Shown here piece by piece: positions 54,819 through 64,000 of a stretch of DNA of 64,000 bases; position 1 is the stretch's first letter; each line of letters opens with the position of its first letter. The stretch covers positions 1 to 64,000 of the forward strand of contig NZ_WKRD01000004.1 in NCBI RefSeq assembly GCF_009680455.1. The letters are read 5' to 3'. The stretch comes from Lachnospira eligens. Its GTDB lineage: Bacteria; Bacillota; Clostridia; Lachnospirales; Lachnospiraceae. Under the pieces are notes generated by a model, which saw only the letters and a program-made list of their open reading frames with translations, did no database searches and was not told the origin of the DNA. Both the position numbers and the translations under genes were made by a program.

Positions 54819-55478
54819 ATGGATATATTTGACATAATAGGACCTGTGATGGTTGGTCCGTCAAGCTCACATACAGCAGGTGCTGTCAGAATTGGTTATA
54901 TTGCAGGAAAACTTATGGGAGAGCCAATTGCAAAAGCAGAAATCCTTTTATATGGTTCGTTTCTGGCAACAGGAAAAGGACATGGAACAAGAAAGGCGCT
55001 CGTTGCCGGACTTCTTGGAATGAAACCGGATGATATGAGAATTCCGGACAGTTTTGAGATTGCTAAGGAGCATGGCATAGAGGTTGCTTTCGGAGAATCA
55101 GCATTAAGAGATGCACATCCGAATACAGCCCAGATTTTCCTGACATCTGTAACTGATAAGAAGCTTGAAGTTGTTGGTGAATCACTTGGAGGATCACGAA
55201 TTAATATTGCTCAGATTGACGGAATATCTACGAATTTTTCAGGTGATTATCCGACAATTGTTGTGCATAACATGGATCAGCCTGGACATGTTGCAGAAGT
55301 TACATCAATGCTTGCACACAAATCAGTTAATATTGCTGCCATGCAGTTGTACAGGGCTGGCAGAGGCGGCAATTCAGTTATGGTGCTTGAGTGTGACCAG
55401 GAAGTGCCAGAGGAGGGAATTAACTGGTTAAGACATGCAGAAGGTGTTGTCAAGGTGACTTATCTTGGCTTGGAATAA
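54819..55478 (+). CDS. sdaAB: L-serine dehydratase, beta subunit
   Basis: One half of the Fe-S L-serine deaminase that makes pyruvate and ammonia. The 219-aa subunit has the family start FDIIGPVMVGPSSSHTAGAVRIG and a C-terminal ACT domain (about 147-219, HNMDQPGHVAEVTSMLA) that usually binds serine. The alpha gene follows 51 nt downstream. Confidence 0.95.
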   Translation: MDIFDIIGPVMVGPSSSHTAGAVRIGYIAGKLMGEPIAKAEILLYGSFLATGKGHGTRKALVAGLLGMKPDDMRIPDSFEIAKEHGIEVAFGESALRDAHPNTAQIFLTSVTDKKLEVVGESLGGSRINIAQIDGISTNFSGDYPTIVVHNMDQPGHVAEVTSMLAHKSVNIAAMQLYRAGRGGNSVMVLECDQEVPEEGINWLRHAEGVVKVTYLGLE

Positions 55479-55529
55479 TCATAATGCAGAATTTGATTAG
55501 CATAATTATTGGTGAAAAATGGAGGATTT

Positions 55530-56411
55530 ATGGCAGAATATCATTCAATCAGTGACCTTGTGAAATTAAGTATTAATAATAAGCAGGAATTATGGCAGGT
55601 TGTTCTTACGGGACAGGCACATGACAAGCTTATGTCTGAAAGAGATGTATTTGCACAGATGAAAAAGATGTATCAGGCTATGAAGAGCGCAGATGAGCAA
55701 TATGACCAGCAGTTGAGGTCACCAAGTAAAATGGCTGGTGGTGATGGATATAAAATGCGCATTTATAATGAGTCTGGCAGAAATATATGTGGTGATTTTA
55801 TTGGTGTGGTTATGGAAAAAGCATTAAAGATGGGGGAATCGAATGCATGCATGAAGAGAATTGTAGCAGCTCCTACAGCAGGTTCATGCGGTGTTATTCC
55901 AGCTGTATTACTGTCTTATGAAAAATGTTTTGGTGTTACAGAAGATGAATGTGTAAAAGCGTTATTAATTGCGGCAGGAATAGGTGCGGTAATTGCTGAA
56001 AATGCATCTATTGCAGGAGCAGCAGGTGGCTGTCAGGCAGAGATTGGTTCGGCAAGTGCAATGGCAGCGGCGGGACTGGCTTATATGCAGGGAGCAGATA
56101 GTGAAGGATGTGCAAATGCCCTGGCACTTGCTTTAAAGAGTATGCTGGGGCTGACATGTGATCCGGTTTGCGGATTAGTTGAGGTTCCATGTATAAAGAG
56201 AAATGTTTCTGGGGCAGTCAACGCAATTACGGCGGCACAGATGACAATGGCAGGTATAAAGAGCGTAATTCCTGCAGACGAGGTTATAGATTCCATGAGA
56301 AGAATCGGTAATGATATGCCGGTATGTCTTAAAGAAACAGGTGAAGGGGGACTGGCAATAACACCAACTGCAAAAGTGTATAAGCAAAAGTTAAATAATA
56401 TTGACAACTAA
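55530..56411 (+). CDS. sdaAA: L-serine dehydratase, alpha subunit
   Basis: The 293-aa catalytic subunit carrying the 4Fe-4S cluster. Motifs APTAGSCGVIPAVLL, AGAAGGCQAEIG and GLTCDPVCGLVEVPC provide cluster cysteines. ATG 55530 has GGAGG 4 nt upstream and a normal start MAEYHSISDLVKL. It forms an operon with sdaAB. Confidence 0.95.
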   Translation: MAEYHSISDLVKLSINNKQELWQVVLTGQAHDKLMSERDVFAQMKKMYQAMKSADEQYDQQLRSPSKMAGGDGYKMRIYNESGRNICGDFIGVVMEKALKMGESNACMKRIVAAPTAGSCGVIPAVLLSYEKCFGVTEDECVKALLIAAGIGAVIAENASIAGAAGGCQAEIGSASAMAAAGLAYMQGADSEGCANALALALKSMLGLTCDPVCGLVEVPCIKRNVSGAVNAITAAQMTMAGIKSVIPADEVIDSMRRIGNDMPVCLKETGEGGLAITPTAKVYKQKLNNIDN

Positions 56412-56482
56412 TGTCACAAAAGTTGACGAAAAACTGACAAAAAATACTGTTTTTTTTAAAAAAATGGCAAAAAATCTGTTGA

Positions 56483-56511
56483 TTGACAAAAATAATATGC
56501 TATAATATAGA
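56483..56511 (+). promoter_or_regulatory. Strong promoter for a candidate small RNA
   Basis: A perfect TTGACA (56483-56488), exactly 17 nt, then TATAGA (56506-56511). It is followed by no ORF but by hairpins and a terminator. Confidence 0.7.
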
Positions 56512-56517
56512 TGATTG

Positions 56518-56669
56518 TAAAAGAGATTGAATTTGTTTGAATGAATTTGAATGATTTTACAATTAACATTACACACAGATATAAGGATAACTCCATAATT
56601 CCTTATATTTGACTATATTTCTATCCCCTCTACTCATCCCCGGTTCCCCCAGAACCGGGGAAGTTTTTT
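56518..56669 (+). ncRNA. Candidate small RNA with C-rich single-stranded motif
   Basis: About 150 nt between the promoter and a strong terminator, without a coding frame. Predicted parts are: a stem ATTGTAAAA/TTTTACAAT, a stem ATAAGGA/TCCTTAT and then an unpaired CTATCCCCTCTACTCATCCCC directly before the terminator. C-rich UCCCC motifs of this kind pair with ribosome binding sites in Firmicutes small RNAs such as RsaE/RoxS. The identification is tentative. Confidence 0.5.
56638..56669 (+). terminator. Strong intrinsic terminator
   Basis: CCCCGGTTC pairs perfectly with GAACCGGGG, then AAG and TTTTTT. Confidence 0.85.
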
Positions 56670-56835
56670 ATGTGCGGATAGCGAGAAGAATATAAAAATG
56701 CGCTGTAATCATGCTTGCATGAATTAAAACATTTTTCTACATCTGCGCATCAGTATATGCTATAATTACACAATATGTTTACATTCAGATAATATTGGCT
56801 ATGAGTGAATAAATAATCAGAGGATGGAGTTAGTT

Positions 56836-58008
56836 ATGACACGAAAAGAACTTAATGAAATTAAATCACAATATACATTAGAGGACTGTGGAATATTAAG
56901 GTTATGCGGCTGTTATGTTGATGGCGAGCGAAATAAGATAACACAGTTTAATGAGAATTTTCTTAATCTTCCGGAAGAGGAGAAGCATAAATATTTTGAT
57001 ATATTTAAGAAGACTCTTTCAGGAACACCAGGAAAGAATCTGGTTGATATGAAGTTTAATGTCGATGCGTATGCTGATGAGGGCGCAAGAACATTTTTAA
57101 TGAACTTAAGAGACAGCGGACTTAAGGATGACAGACTTCTTAACGAATTCTATGACAGGATTATCAATAATTACAGCTATGTTGGTAATTATCTGATTCT
57201 TCTAATTAATCAGGTATATGATATTCCGGCGGTTACTACTGATAATATAGAGATGGATGATGCATCTGATGAGGTTTACAGCTACATTTTATGCAGTATA
57301 TGTCATGTAAATCTTTCTAAGCCGGGGCTTGGGTATGATGAGGAGGACAATAATTTCCACGATAAGAAGCAGAATCATATGGTAGATGTACCGGATGTCG
57401 GATTTCTGTTCCCGGCATTTAATAAAAGAAGTGCAGATGAGGATATGACTCTTTTCTATACTAAAGATGTCAGTGAGTTTGAGGACGGGCTTATCGACTG
57501 CCTGCTTGACTGTGCGGTTCCGCTTCCTGCAAAGCAGCAGAAGGAAACATTTACATCACTTGTTAATGAGGCACTTGGTGAAGAGGCTGACCTTGAGATT
57601 GTGAAGAATATTCATGAGAATCTTGAGCAGATTATAGAAGAGAAGAAGCAGGAAAGTCCGGCACCGGTTATGCTTGATAAAACTGAGATGAAGGACCTAC
57701 TGGAAAAAAGTGGTGTTAAAGAAGAAAAACTCGAGAATTTCGAGGAGCACTTTGAGATGGCTGCCGGTGAACATGGAAAGCTTGTTGCATCAAATGTTTC
57801 GTCTGGTAAGAAATTTGAAGTGAAAACGCCGGATGTTGTCATAAAGATTAATTCAGATAAGACAGATATTGTGAGTACACAGGTAATTGATGGAAGACAG
57901 TGCCTTGTAATTCAGATTGACGAGAGACTTGAGGTTAATGGGATTTCAGTTAATCCTGATACAGGTGAGGTTATAGACAGAACCGCTGACGGATATGTAG
58001 AAGAATGA
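56836..58008 (+). CDS. DUF4317 family protein
   Basis: A 390-aa soluble acidic protein of unknown function. It matches by memory the DUF4317 family of Lachnospiraceae: opening TRKELNEIKSQYTLEDC and RLCGCYVDGERNKI, with a C-terminal region predicted to be of mixed sheet and helix. GGAG 6 nt before ATG 56836 favours it over the ATG at 56824. It may be co-transcribed with the DUF5662 gene. Confidence 0.78.
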   Translation: MTRKELNEIKSQYTLEDCGILRLCGCYVDGERNKITQFNENFLNLPEEEKHKYFDIFKKTLSGTPGKNLVDMKFNVDAYADEGARTFLMNLRDSGLKDDRLLNEFYDRIINNYSYVGNYLILLINQVYDIPAVTTDNIEMDDASDEVYSYILCSICHVNLSKPGLGYDEEDNNFHDKKQNHMVDVPDVGFLFPAFNKRSADEDMTLFYTKDVSEFEDGLIDCLLDCAVPLPAKQQKETFTSLVNEALGEEADLEIVKNIHENLEQIIEEKKQESPAPVMLDKTEMKDLLEKSGVKEEKLENFEEHFEMAAGEHGKLVASNVSSGKKFEVKTPDVVIKINSDKTDIVSTQVIDGRQCLVIQIDERLEVNGISVNPDTGEVIDRTADGYVEE

Positions 58009-58027
58009 TGATGGAGGATGAGTCTGT

Positions 58028-58585
58028 ATGACATTGAAGAAGTTGCTGCATAATTTCAATGGGCATCTGCACACGGTTAATTCCCACAGAAGGCTGGTGA
58101 GAAAATACTGCTTTAAGCTTGAATTATACAGGCAGGGAATGATGCATGATTTGTCAAAATATTCGCCATCGGAGTTCATACCAGGGGTTAAGTACTATCA
58201 GGATGGACATAGAAGTCCTAATAATGCCCAGCGTGAAGATGAAGGTGTTTCAAAGGCTTGGCTGCATCATAAGGGTAGGAACAAACATCATTTTGAATAC
58301 TGGATAGATTACGATGTCGATGGTAACAGCACTATTCTTGCAGGAATGAAAATGCCTGTGAAATATGTTGCTGAGATGTTTTGCGACAGAGTTGCAGCGA
58401 GCAGGATATATAATAAAGACAAGTACAAAGATTCAGATCCATTGGATTACTATATTAAGGGGCTTGGGCATTATATTATGCACCCGGAAACAGATGAACT
58501 TCTTCACAATCTTTTGAAGATGCTTGCTGATAAAGGGGAAGAGTATACATTTGCATATATAAAAGCAAATGTGCTTAAGAAATAG
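58028..58585 (+). CDS. DUF5662 family protein, HD-like
   Basis: A 185-aa protein with histidine/aspartate clusters GMMHDLSKYSPSEF and WLHHKGRNKHHFEYW that could bind metal as in HD-type hydrolases. I recognise the DUF5662 pattern; no reaction is assigned. It starts 19 nt after the DUF4317 gene. Confidence 0.78.
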   Translation: MTLKKLLHNFNGHLHTVNSHRRLVRKYCFKLELYRQGMMHDLSKYSPSEFIPGVKYYQDGHRSPNNAQREDEGVSKAWLHHKGRNKHHFEYWIDYDVDGNSTILAGMKMPVKYVAEMFCDRVAASRIYNKDKYKDSDPLDYYIKGLGHYIMHPETDELLHNLLKMLADKGEEYTFAYIKANVLKK

Positions 58586-58741
58586 AAAAAAGGCGGATTT
58601 TAGCAATTTTTTGGTGAAACTTTAATATTTTGACAAGAAAAAGGTTTCTAAAATTGGTGTAATAGTGTATAATTTAAAGAACAATATGAACAAGAAAATG
58701 TTCTGGTGAATAATTTAATAAGAGGAAAGGGAGGTCTTATA

Positions 58742-60595
58742 ATGGGGAAAATGCATACTAAGGCCGAAAGAACTGAAAAAGTTGAAGAGATTAAGGCTGA
58801 GAATAGGAAGAAGGTAAAAGAGATCAGGGCAAAGAAGAAAGAGCTTGATGCTGAGGTTAAGAAGAAAGCCAGACAGGTTGCCGCTGATAGAAAGAAGAGA
58901 AGAGCGGGTATTACATTCAGACTGTTTATGCTTGCTATTGTACCGGTAATTGTTATGGTACTGGGGCTTATTACAACTACAGTATTCAGTCTTAAGTCAG
59001 GACTGGAAGAAGAGGCCATGGATGGACTAGAACTGTTAAGTGGGGCAGTACAGAGTTCTTATGAGGATATTAAAGGCAACTATGAATATAAGAACGGTAG
59101 ATTATTCAAGGGTGGCGAAGAATTGACTATTAAACCGGCTGCACTTGATATATATGTCAAGAACTCCAAGAATGATGTCCAGGTTACACTTACATATGGA
59201 ACCAAGAGAGTTCTTACAACGCTTACTGATAATAAGGGAGCAAGATTAACGGGAACAGATATATCAAGTGAAGTGTGGGATGTAGTTAAGACGGGAAAGA
59301 CATATAGAGATACTAATTATAAGGTAGATGGAAAGAGATACTGTGCAGTATATGTGCCACTAAAGGATAATAACCAGGTTGTAGGATGTGTATTTGCAGG
59401 ACAGCCTACATCAGATATTACAAACTATATAATGCAGAAGGTTGGAACAATGCTTATAGTTTCTGCAGTAGTACTTATATTAGTAGGAATTGTGGCAACA
59501 TTTATAGCACAGAGTATTTCAAAGTCGATTAAGAGAGCAAGTGTATCTGTAACGAAAGTTGCCGGAGGAGATCTTACAGTAGAGGTTGATAAGACTGTAC
59601 TTAAGAGACAGGATGAAATCGGAGACATGGGCAGAGCCCTTGAAACTCTTATAATTAAGTTAAGAGAAATTGTTGGAAGTCTTGCGAAGTCTGCAACAGA
59701 TCTTGGTGAGTCAGGTAATTCAATTGACTCTATGGCTTCACAGTCAAGTGTTGCTGCAGGAGAAATCAGTACAGCAGTAGAAGAGATATCTAAGGGTGCA
59801 GTATCACAGGCAGAAGATATTGAGACAGCAACTAATGAAATTATGACAATGGGTGAACAGATTACTCAGATAGTTAATAATATTGCTGACCTTACAAAGA
59901 CATCTAAGAACATGGAAGAAGCCGAAAGTGCTTCACAGGATACAATGATTGAATTAAGTGATGCAGTCCAGAGAACTACTGATGCAGTTGCAAGAATTGC
60001 AAAACAGATAGAGACAACTAATGAATCGGTAGATAAGATTGGCAATGCTGCTTCACTTATTGCAGATATTGCAAGCCAGACAAGCCTGTTATCACTGAAT
60101 GCTTCTATTGAATCTGCAAGAGCAGGAGAAGCAGGAAAAGGATTTGCAGTTGTTGCATCAGAGATTCAGAAGCTTTCATCACAATCTGACAGCACAGCAA
60201 GTAAGATTCAGGAGATTATTACAGATCTCCAGAATGATTCGAAAGAAACACTTGAGGTTATGAGAAGTACAGAAGTTCTTGTAAGAGAGCAGTATGAAAA
60301 GCTTGCAGCAACTAAGGAAAGATTTAAGGAAGTTGGTAATGGCATTAATGTTTCAAAGCATGGAACAGATGTTATCAAGGGAAATGCACAAGTATGCGAC
60401 AGTTCAAGAGTTACCGTTGTTGATGTAATATCTAATCTTTCTGCTATATCAGAAGAGAATGCTGCTTCAACACAGCAGACAACATCTTCTATGCAGGAGC
60501 TTAATGCAACTATTAATATTCTTGCAGAAACAGCAGCTAAGGTTAAGGAAGTATCAGACCAGCTTAATGAAGATATGAAGTATTTTAAGATGTAA
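58742..60595 (+). CDS. Methyl-accepting chemotaxis protein
   Basis: A 617-aa chemoreceptor. A highly charged cytoplasmic leader of about 55 residues (coiled coil) precedes TM1. An extracellular Cache-type sensor domain (about 80-230), TM2, HAMP and the signalling domain with hairpin tip [25 protein letters not shown] follow. ATG 58742 has GGGAGGT 7 nt upstream, and an earlier ATG at 58706 does not. The long N-terminal leader is unusual for an MCP. Its ligand is unknown. Confidence 0.92.
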   Translation: MGKMHTKAERTEKVEEIKAENRKKVKEIRAKKKELDAEVKKKARQVAADRKKRRAGITFRLFMLAIVPVIVMVLGLITTTVFSLKSGLEEEAMDGLELLSGAVQSSYEDIKGNYEYKNGRLFKGGEELTIKPAALDIYVKNSKNDVQVTLTYGTKRVLTTLTDNKGARLTGTDISSEVWDVVKTGKTYRDTNYKVDGKRYCAVYVPLKDNNQVVGCVFAGQPTSDITNYIMQKVGTMLIVSAVVLILVGIVATFIAQSISKSIKRASVSVTKVAGGDLTVEVDKTVLKRQDEIGDMGRALETLIIKLREIVGSLAKSATDLGESGNSIDSMASQSSVAAGEISTAVEEISKGAVSQAEDIETATNEIMTMGEQITQIVNNIADLTKTSKNMEEAESASQDTMIELSDAVQRTTDAVARIAKQIETTNESVDKIGNAASLIADIASQTSLLSLNASIESARAGEAGKGFAVVASEIQKLSSQSDSTASKIQEIITDLQNDSKETLEVMRSTEVLVREQYEKLAATKERFKEVGNGINVSKHGTDVIKGNAQVCDSSRVTVVDVISNLSAISEENAASTQQTTSSMQELNATINILAETAAKVKEVSDQLNEDMKYFKM

Positions 60596-60608
60596 TCAGA
60601 ATAAAAAT

Positions 60609-60646
60609 TACCGGTTAAGTTTGTTATATTACGAACTTAACCGGTA
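60609..60646. terminator. Bidirectional terminator
   Basis: TACCGGTTAAGTT pairs perfectly with AACTTAACCGGTA between convergent genes, with T-runs on the plus strand. Confidence 0.82.
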
Positions 60647-60650
60647 TTTT

Positions 60651-62153
60651 TTATGCTTTTTCTAGTACATTTATTAATTCTTTGAGCTGTGCCCGGATTT
60701 TCTTACGATTGATATCCGAATAACCAATTTCGTTAGCAATATGGTAAAGATATTCCTGAAAGTTCTGTACAATCTGTGGATGATTGAAGTCAAAAACCAT
60801 GCTTGGCAGGGCTGTACGGATAAGCATTGCCTCAGATCCTTCGTTAACAATTATACATACGTTATCATCTGGATCATATTGTATCGGAACAAAGAAATAG
60901 TCAGGATGTGTATCCATAATTCTTATAATATTCTGCAGATGCTTTGCATATGAACGGGGCGTGTAATATACAGCTGTCTGTTGTCTTACAACAGGGAAAA
61001 TAACCGGAACATGGCCAGCTATAACTTCTTCAGCAGTTGCCAGTGGACATATATCAACATTGCGTAAATCATCAAATACAGTGGATAACTGGTAAGAGGT
61101 ACGCAGATTTACACCAAGGCTGTCAGGATTATTATTAAGAAACTCTGTTATCAGCTCTTCCGGCATGGCTGCTGGAGGAAGACTCAATCCCTTCTGGATA
61201 TGGTTTACATGGGTGTTTAATATACGGTGGAAACACTCAGAAACATCCTCTGCTGATTCATATATATTCATGGTTGGCCTGCAGTAGGATAAAAATGTTT
61301 TGAATTCATTCTCTTTTATTGAAACAACTGCAGGTTCGGTTGTCATAACAGTAAATGAATTATCACTTACCGTTGAAAGACAGTCAGAGTAAACTGCAAC
61401 ATGCGGAGGATAAATTATGCTTATTTTTGAAAACAGATTATCACGCATGCGAGGATAGTAGTAAGATTTCACCCGTCCGGTAATATATGCCGGAACCCAG
61501 TAGAAAAACTCTTCAAAAAACTGAGTGGTATTAACAGGAGAAGGGGAAATCTGGCATATAGTATATCCATAATCTATCAATCTGAGCAGAAGCTCCTGTA
61601 TAGAATTAAGAATTTCCTTATTATCAAATATACTGTAAACATCATCATCAATCCATACATATACTGTACCATGGTCTTCGAGGGTAAGAAGATGGTTGAT
61701 AAAACTGATAACAGCCTGTTTTTTTCCTTCGGACTTATAAAGAATACTGGTAGCATTGGGAATTACGTCAATGGATTTTATTCCCATAATATTATTAGTG
61801 CCCGATGAAGAGATATTTTCATTAAGAATGCCGTCAACCAGTGTATTGGTCTGAGGAAGCTCATCCGCCAGCCACTGGTAAAGCATGTCTGAATATTCAG
61901 GCAAAGGTCTGGAATGATTGAATCTGCTATAATCAGATGCAAGAGCCAAAGCCTTTCTTTGATAGCTGAGTTTAATTGAAGCGGCAAAATAGTCCGACAT
62001 TCGTCTTAAAATTTCCTTATTACGAGGACATTTTCTCTTACCACTGCGATACAGGCTTACAGCAGAATTATCGATGCCAACAGCACCAGCCAGAGTTGTG
62101 TTATTAGTGTTTGTTATATCCATCAGAAACTTAAATTTGTCATTAAAAGTCAT
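60651..62153 (-). CDS. XRE-type HTH protein with long unknown C-terminal region
   Basis: A 500-aa protein. Residues 5-55 form an HTH (NTTLAGAVGIDNSAVSLYRSGKRKCPRN) of phage-repressor type. The other 440 residues resemble no domain I know, with no membrane helix. It may be a ligand-sensing transcription factor. It starts 9 nt after the TetR gene stop and is likely co-transcribed. Confidence 0.72.
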   Translation of the reverse strand: MTFNDKFKFLMDITNTNNTTLAGAVGIDNSAVSLYRSGKRKCPRNKEILRRMSDYFAASIKLSYQRKALALASDYSRFNHSRPLPEYSDMLYQWLADELPQTNTLVDGILNENISSSGTNNIMGIKSIDVIPNATSILYKSEGKKQAVISFINHLLTLEDHGTVYVWIDDDVYSIFDNKEILNSIQELLLRLIDYGYTICQISPSPVNTTQFFEEFFYWVPAYITGRVKSYYYPRMRDNLFSKISIIYPPHVAVYSDCLSTVSDNSFTVMTTEPAVVSIKENEFKTFLSYCRPTMNIYESAEDVSECFHRILNTHVNHIQKGLSLPPAAMPEELITEFLNNNPDSLGVNLRTSYQLSTVFDDLRNVDICPLATAEEVIAGHVPVIFPVVRQQTAVYYTPRSYAKHLQNIIRIMDTHPDYFFVPIQYDPDDNVCIIVNEGSEAMLIRTALPSMVFDFNHPQIVQNFQEYLYHIANEIGYSDINRKKIRAQLKELINVLEKA

Positions 62154-62162
62154 AAGCTCTCC

Positions 62163-62774
62163 TTATGCAAATGCGTGAACGCCAGAAATAATAAGCGTTG
62201 TAAGTGTGCGTGCCATTTCATCAAGAGTAATACCGTCAGGATCGGTTATCCATTCATAATACGCGGAAACCATTCCGCCAGCGACAAAGCTAGAAATCAG
62301 AGGATATTGTTCAGAAGGAACATTCATCTTAATATCCCTGTTTACCAGCTCTTTGAGAAGAGTTTCCTGCAATGCTTTCTGGAGCCTGTTAAAAAGCAGG
62401 CTTCCGTTGTCCGAAGCAAAAAGGTCTCTTGCAATATCTGCATCAGACATAATTGTATTAAGAAATGCAAATAAAGTCTGAGGTGAGAACATATTATAAT
62501 CCTCAGACATAGCACACAAAAGATCTTTAAGAGATGTTATAAGTTCATTAATCCCTTCATCAAGAACATCATTGACAGTTGAATAATATGTGTAAAATGT
62601 TTTTCTGTTAATGTCAGCCTGTGCAGCAAGCTCAGTAACTGTTATTGAATTTAGCTTTTTCTTCTGCATAAGCTCAACAAGTGCTTCGTAAATCGCTTTT
62701 TTAGTTTTTAGAATTCTGCGGTCAGCTTTAATTTCATGTGCAGAAGTAAAACTGATTTCTTCAGATTTTGCCAT
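62163..62774 (-). CDS. TetR-family transcriptional regulator
   Basis: A 203-aa repressor with N-terminal HTH (TKKAIYEALVELMQKKKLNSITVTELAAQADINRKTFYTYYST) and a helical ligand-binding C-terminal. It probably controls its own operon and the divergent acyltransferase gene, as a near-palindrome lies between them (62857-62870). Confidence 0.88.
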   Translation of the reverse strand: MAKSEEISFTSAHEIKADRRILKTKKAIYEALVELMQKKKLNSITVTELAAQADINRKTFYTYYSTVNDVLDEGINELITSLKDLLCAMSEDYNMFSPQTLFAFLNTIMSDADIARDLFASDNGSLLFNRLQKALQETLLKELVNRDIKMNVPSEQYPLISSFVAGGMVSAYYEWITDPDGITLDEMARTLTTLIISGVHAFA

Positions 62775-62856
62775 AATAAACTCCTATTAATCAGATTATA
62801 AAATATATATAAAATTGTTATGAAAATACTATAAAAAATGTATTTTGCAGTTAACT

Positions 62857-62870
62857 ATATTGTACAACAT
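62857..62870. promoter_or_regulatory. Possible TetR operator
   Basis: ATATTGTACAACAT, a 14-bp near-perfect palindrome (one mismatch pair), between the divergent TetR and plsC genes. Confidence 0.45.
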
Positions 62871-62937
62871 TTGCAAATGATAGTAAACAAAATACGACAA
62901 AATGTTACATAAGTGCCAAAAAGAAATTAATTGACCT

Positions 62938-62966
62938 TTGAAAATATTTGTTAAAAAACATACAAT
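62938..62966 (+). promoter_or_regulatory. plsC promoter
   Basis: TTGAAA (62938-62943), 17 nt, TACAAT (62961-62966), 100 nt upstream of the acyltransferase ATG. The leader after it has a duplicated ATTGGAA motif and is otherwise plain. Confidence 0.6.
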
Positions 62967-63066
62967 GCTGATTGGAAACATATTGTATGATATTGGAACA
63001 TTTGTGTATTAACTTGTGATTAAATAGTAATACGCGGATAAATGATTTGACAGCAAGAGGTATCAA

Positions 63067-63684
63067 ATGAGAAAGAAAAATGCATTTATTAATGTAACAG
63101 CCAGTATGGGGAGAGGTCTTTTATACGCTTACCTGTATATTATGTTCAGACCTAAGATATGTTATCAGAGCAGAAAAGCTAAAGAGGAAATTGAAAAAGG
63201 CGGAGTCATATTTATTGGCAATCATGTGGGACATAATGACGGACAGATGTTTTATATGCTGTTTAAGAACAGTGTCCTTATAATAGCCAAAGACTGGGCT
63301 GATAAGAAGATTCTAAAGTGGCTTACAAGCGGTGGTAAGTTTATTTCTGTAGACCGCTTTGGAACAGATATTACATGGATAAGAGGAGCATCGGAGCATC
63401 TTCGTGCAGGAGATAATATGATAATTTTCCCAGAAGGACATACTTCTAAGACAGGGGTTATGGATGAATTCAAGCCGGGCTTTGCAATGTTGGCAGTTAT
63501 GTCAGGTGCAAAAATTGTTCCGGTATATAATGACGGAGAATATCATAAGCTGTTTGGGAAGAGACTTAAGCTGTATGTTGGCGAGCCGATGGAACTTACT
63601 AAAGAGGGAAAAGGGCTTAATGCGGAGTATCTCGCAGGTGAGTGTGCGAGGTTCCGGGAGGCTGTGGAGCAGCTCGGAAGGTAG
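63067..63684 (+). CDS. plsC: 1-acyl-glycerol-3-phosphate acyltransferase-like protein
   Basis: A 205-aa phospholipid-synthesis acyltransferase with motif I NHVGHNDG (H-x4-D) and motif III FPEGHTSK. It adds the second acyl chain to lysophosphatidic acid or a related lipid. It is divergent from the TetR-XRE pair, and no partner follows. Its last 100 bp are more GC-rich than the body, adjoining the palindrome. Confidence 0.88.
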   Translation: MRKKNAFINVTASMGRGLLYAYLYIMFRPKICYQSRKAKEEIEKGGVIFIGNHVGHNDGQMFYMLFKNSVLIIAKDWADKKILKWLTSGGKFISVDRFGTDITWIRGASEHLRAGDNMIIFPEGHTSKTGVMDEFKPGFAMLAVMSGAKIVPVYNDGEYHKLFGKRLKLYVGEPMELTKEGKGLNAEYLAGECARFREAVEQLGR

Positions 63685-63693
63685 TGACAGGAC

Positions 63694-63930
63694 GGACGGG
63701 GCTGCGGCCGGCTGGAAAGCGTGCGGACTGCGGGGGTATGGCGTTTTGAAACGCGCTCCCGCTCGGTCTCGGACGCAGCGATACTAGGCTCATCTGTGTA
63801 GGGAGTGCGGGCTGTTGAAAGCAAGCTTTCACCGCCCTCCCTACACACGGATTCGCCAAGTGCCGGCGTCCTCAAACGGTTTCAGAACGCCATACCCCCT
63901 CAGTCCTTCGTTCCCACCCGGCTCGCAGCC
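63694..63930. repeat. GC-rich intergenic palindromic element
   Basis: A large imperfect palindrome, far more GC-rich than the rest of the window. Central stem TGTGTAGGGAG/CTCCCTACACA; outer pair GGACTGCGGGGGTATGGCGT against GGACTGAGGGGGTATGGCGT on the other strand; still further out GGGGCTGCGGCCGG against GGGGCTGCGAGCCGG. No gene is supported from 63685 to the end of the window. The layout resembles the 18.15 kb element although the sequence differs. Confidence 0.8.
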
Positions 63931-64000
63931 CCTGTGGTGCGGTCTGGATGCCGGAGGCGGGCAGCAGTAGTGGGGTGAATGACAGACGAACGGGCAGCCA

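Noticed and set aside
63543..63875. ORFs across the GC-rich palindrome
   Set aside because: They have no ribosome sites or similarity, are Pro/Arg/Ser-rich and come from the palindromic GC-rich sequence.

Overview
The base composition (AT-rich, strong AGGAGG-type ribosome binding sites, frequent TTG starts) and gene content (MATE pumps, A-type flavoprotein, iron-dependent alcohol dehydrogenase, L-serine dehydratase alpha/beta, DUF4317- and DUF5662-like proteins, LytTR two-component system) point to an anaerobic Firmicute, most likely Lachnospiraceae. The mix of core genes (gltX, mnmA, cysteine desulfurase, thiE) with a plasmid-type replication and partition locus suggests a megaplasmid or chromid, as known for Lachnospira (Eubacterium) eligens. 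That species guess is inference.

Layout. 0.4-3.9 kb: tRNA thiolation pair (cysteine desulfurase, MnmA) and a ThiE-HAD fusion. 4.1-5.6 kb: ECF sigma/anti-sigma pair with its own ECF-type promoter and a probable CTG start. 5.6-9.7 kb: MATE pump, metallo-hydrolase, DegV fatty-acid-binding protein whose promoter is flanked by two FabT-like boxes, and a pyrophosphatase-like/NUDIX fusion. 9.7-18.0 kb: minus-strand run of gltX, thioredoxin-reductase-like protein, NUDIX, heterodimeric ABC exporter and cardiolipin synthase. 18.15-18.36 kb: a 211-bp near-palindrome.

19.3-34.0 kb is the most unusual part. A LytTR response regulator and GHKL sensor kinase (32.2-34.0 kb) precede a tandem array (23.0-32.0 kb) of alternating small secreted proteins and lipoproteins. 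The array has four units, each behind a copy of the same regulatory segment carrying a direct repeat with a 21-bp period. It includes one lipoprotein pseudogene and one deleted secreted-protein gene. It runs into a five-gene ABC transporter operon (19.3-23.0 kb). I read this as one regulated export, surface-defence or signalling system whose substrate is unknown.

34.2-45.5 kb: diguanylate cyclase; alanine symporter/asparaginase/DeoR operon; a large coiled-coil protein; FprA-type flavodiiron protein; alcohol dehydrogenase; acyl-CoA thioesterase; and a tyrosine-recombinase-like protein lacking key catalytic residues. 45.7-52.1 kb: replication and partition locus, with two replication-initiator-like proteins, seven iterons, parA and parB, and palindromes (TGAACTSAGTTCA) clustered upstream of parA with one more copy in the promoter of the first initiator gene. 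52.2-63.7 kb: acyl-ACP thioesterase, small helical protein, MATE pump, L-serine dehydratase, a candidate small RNA, DUF4317, DUF5662, chemotaxis receptor, XRE and TetR regulators and a PlsC-type acyltransferase. The window ends in a GC-rich near-palindrome. I saw no rRNA, tRNA, CRISPR array or insertion sequence.
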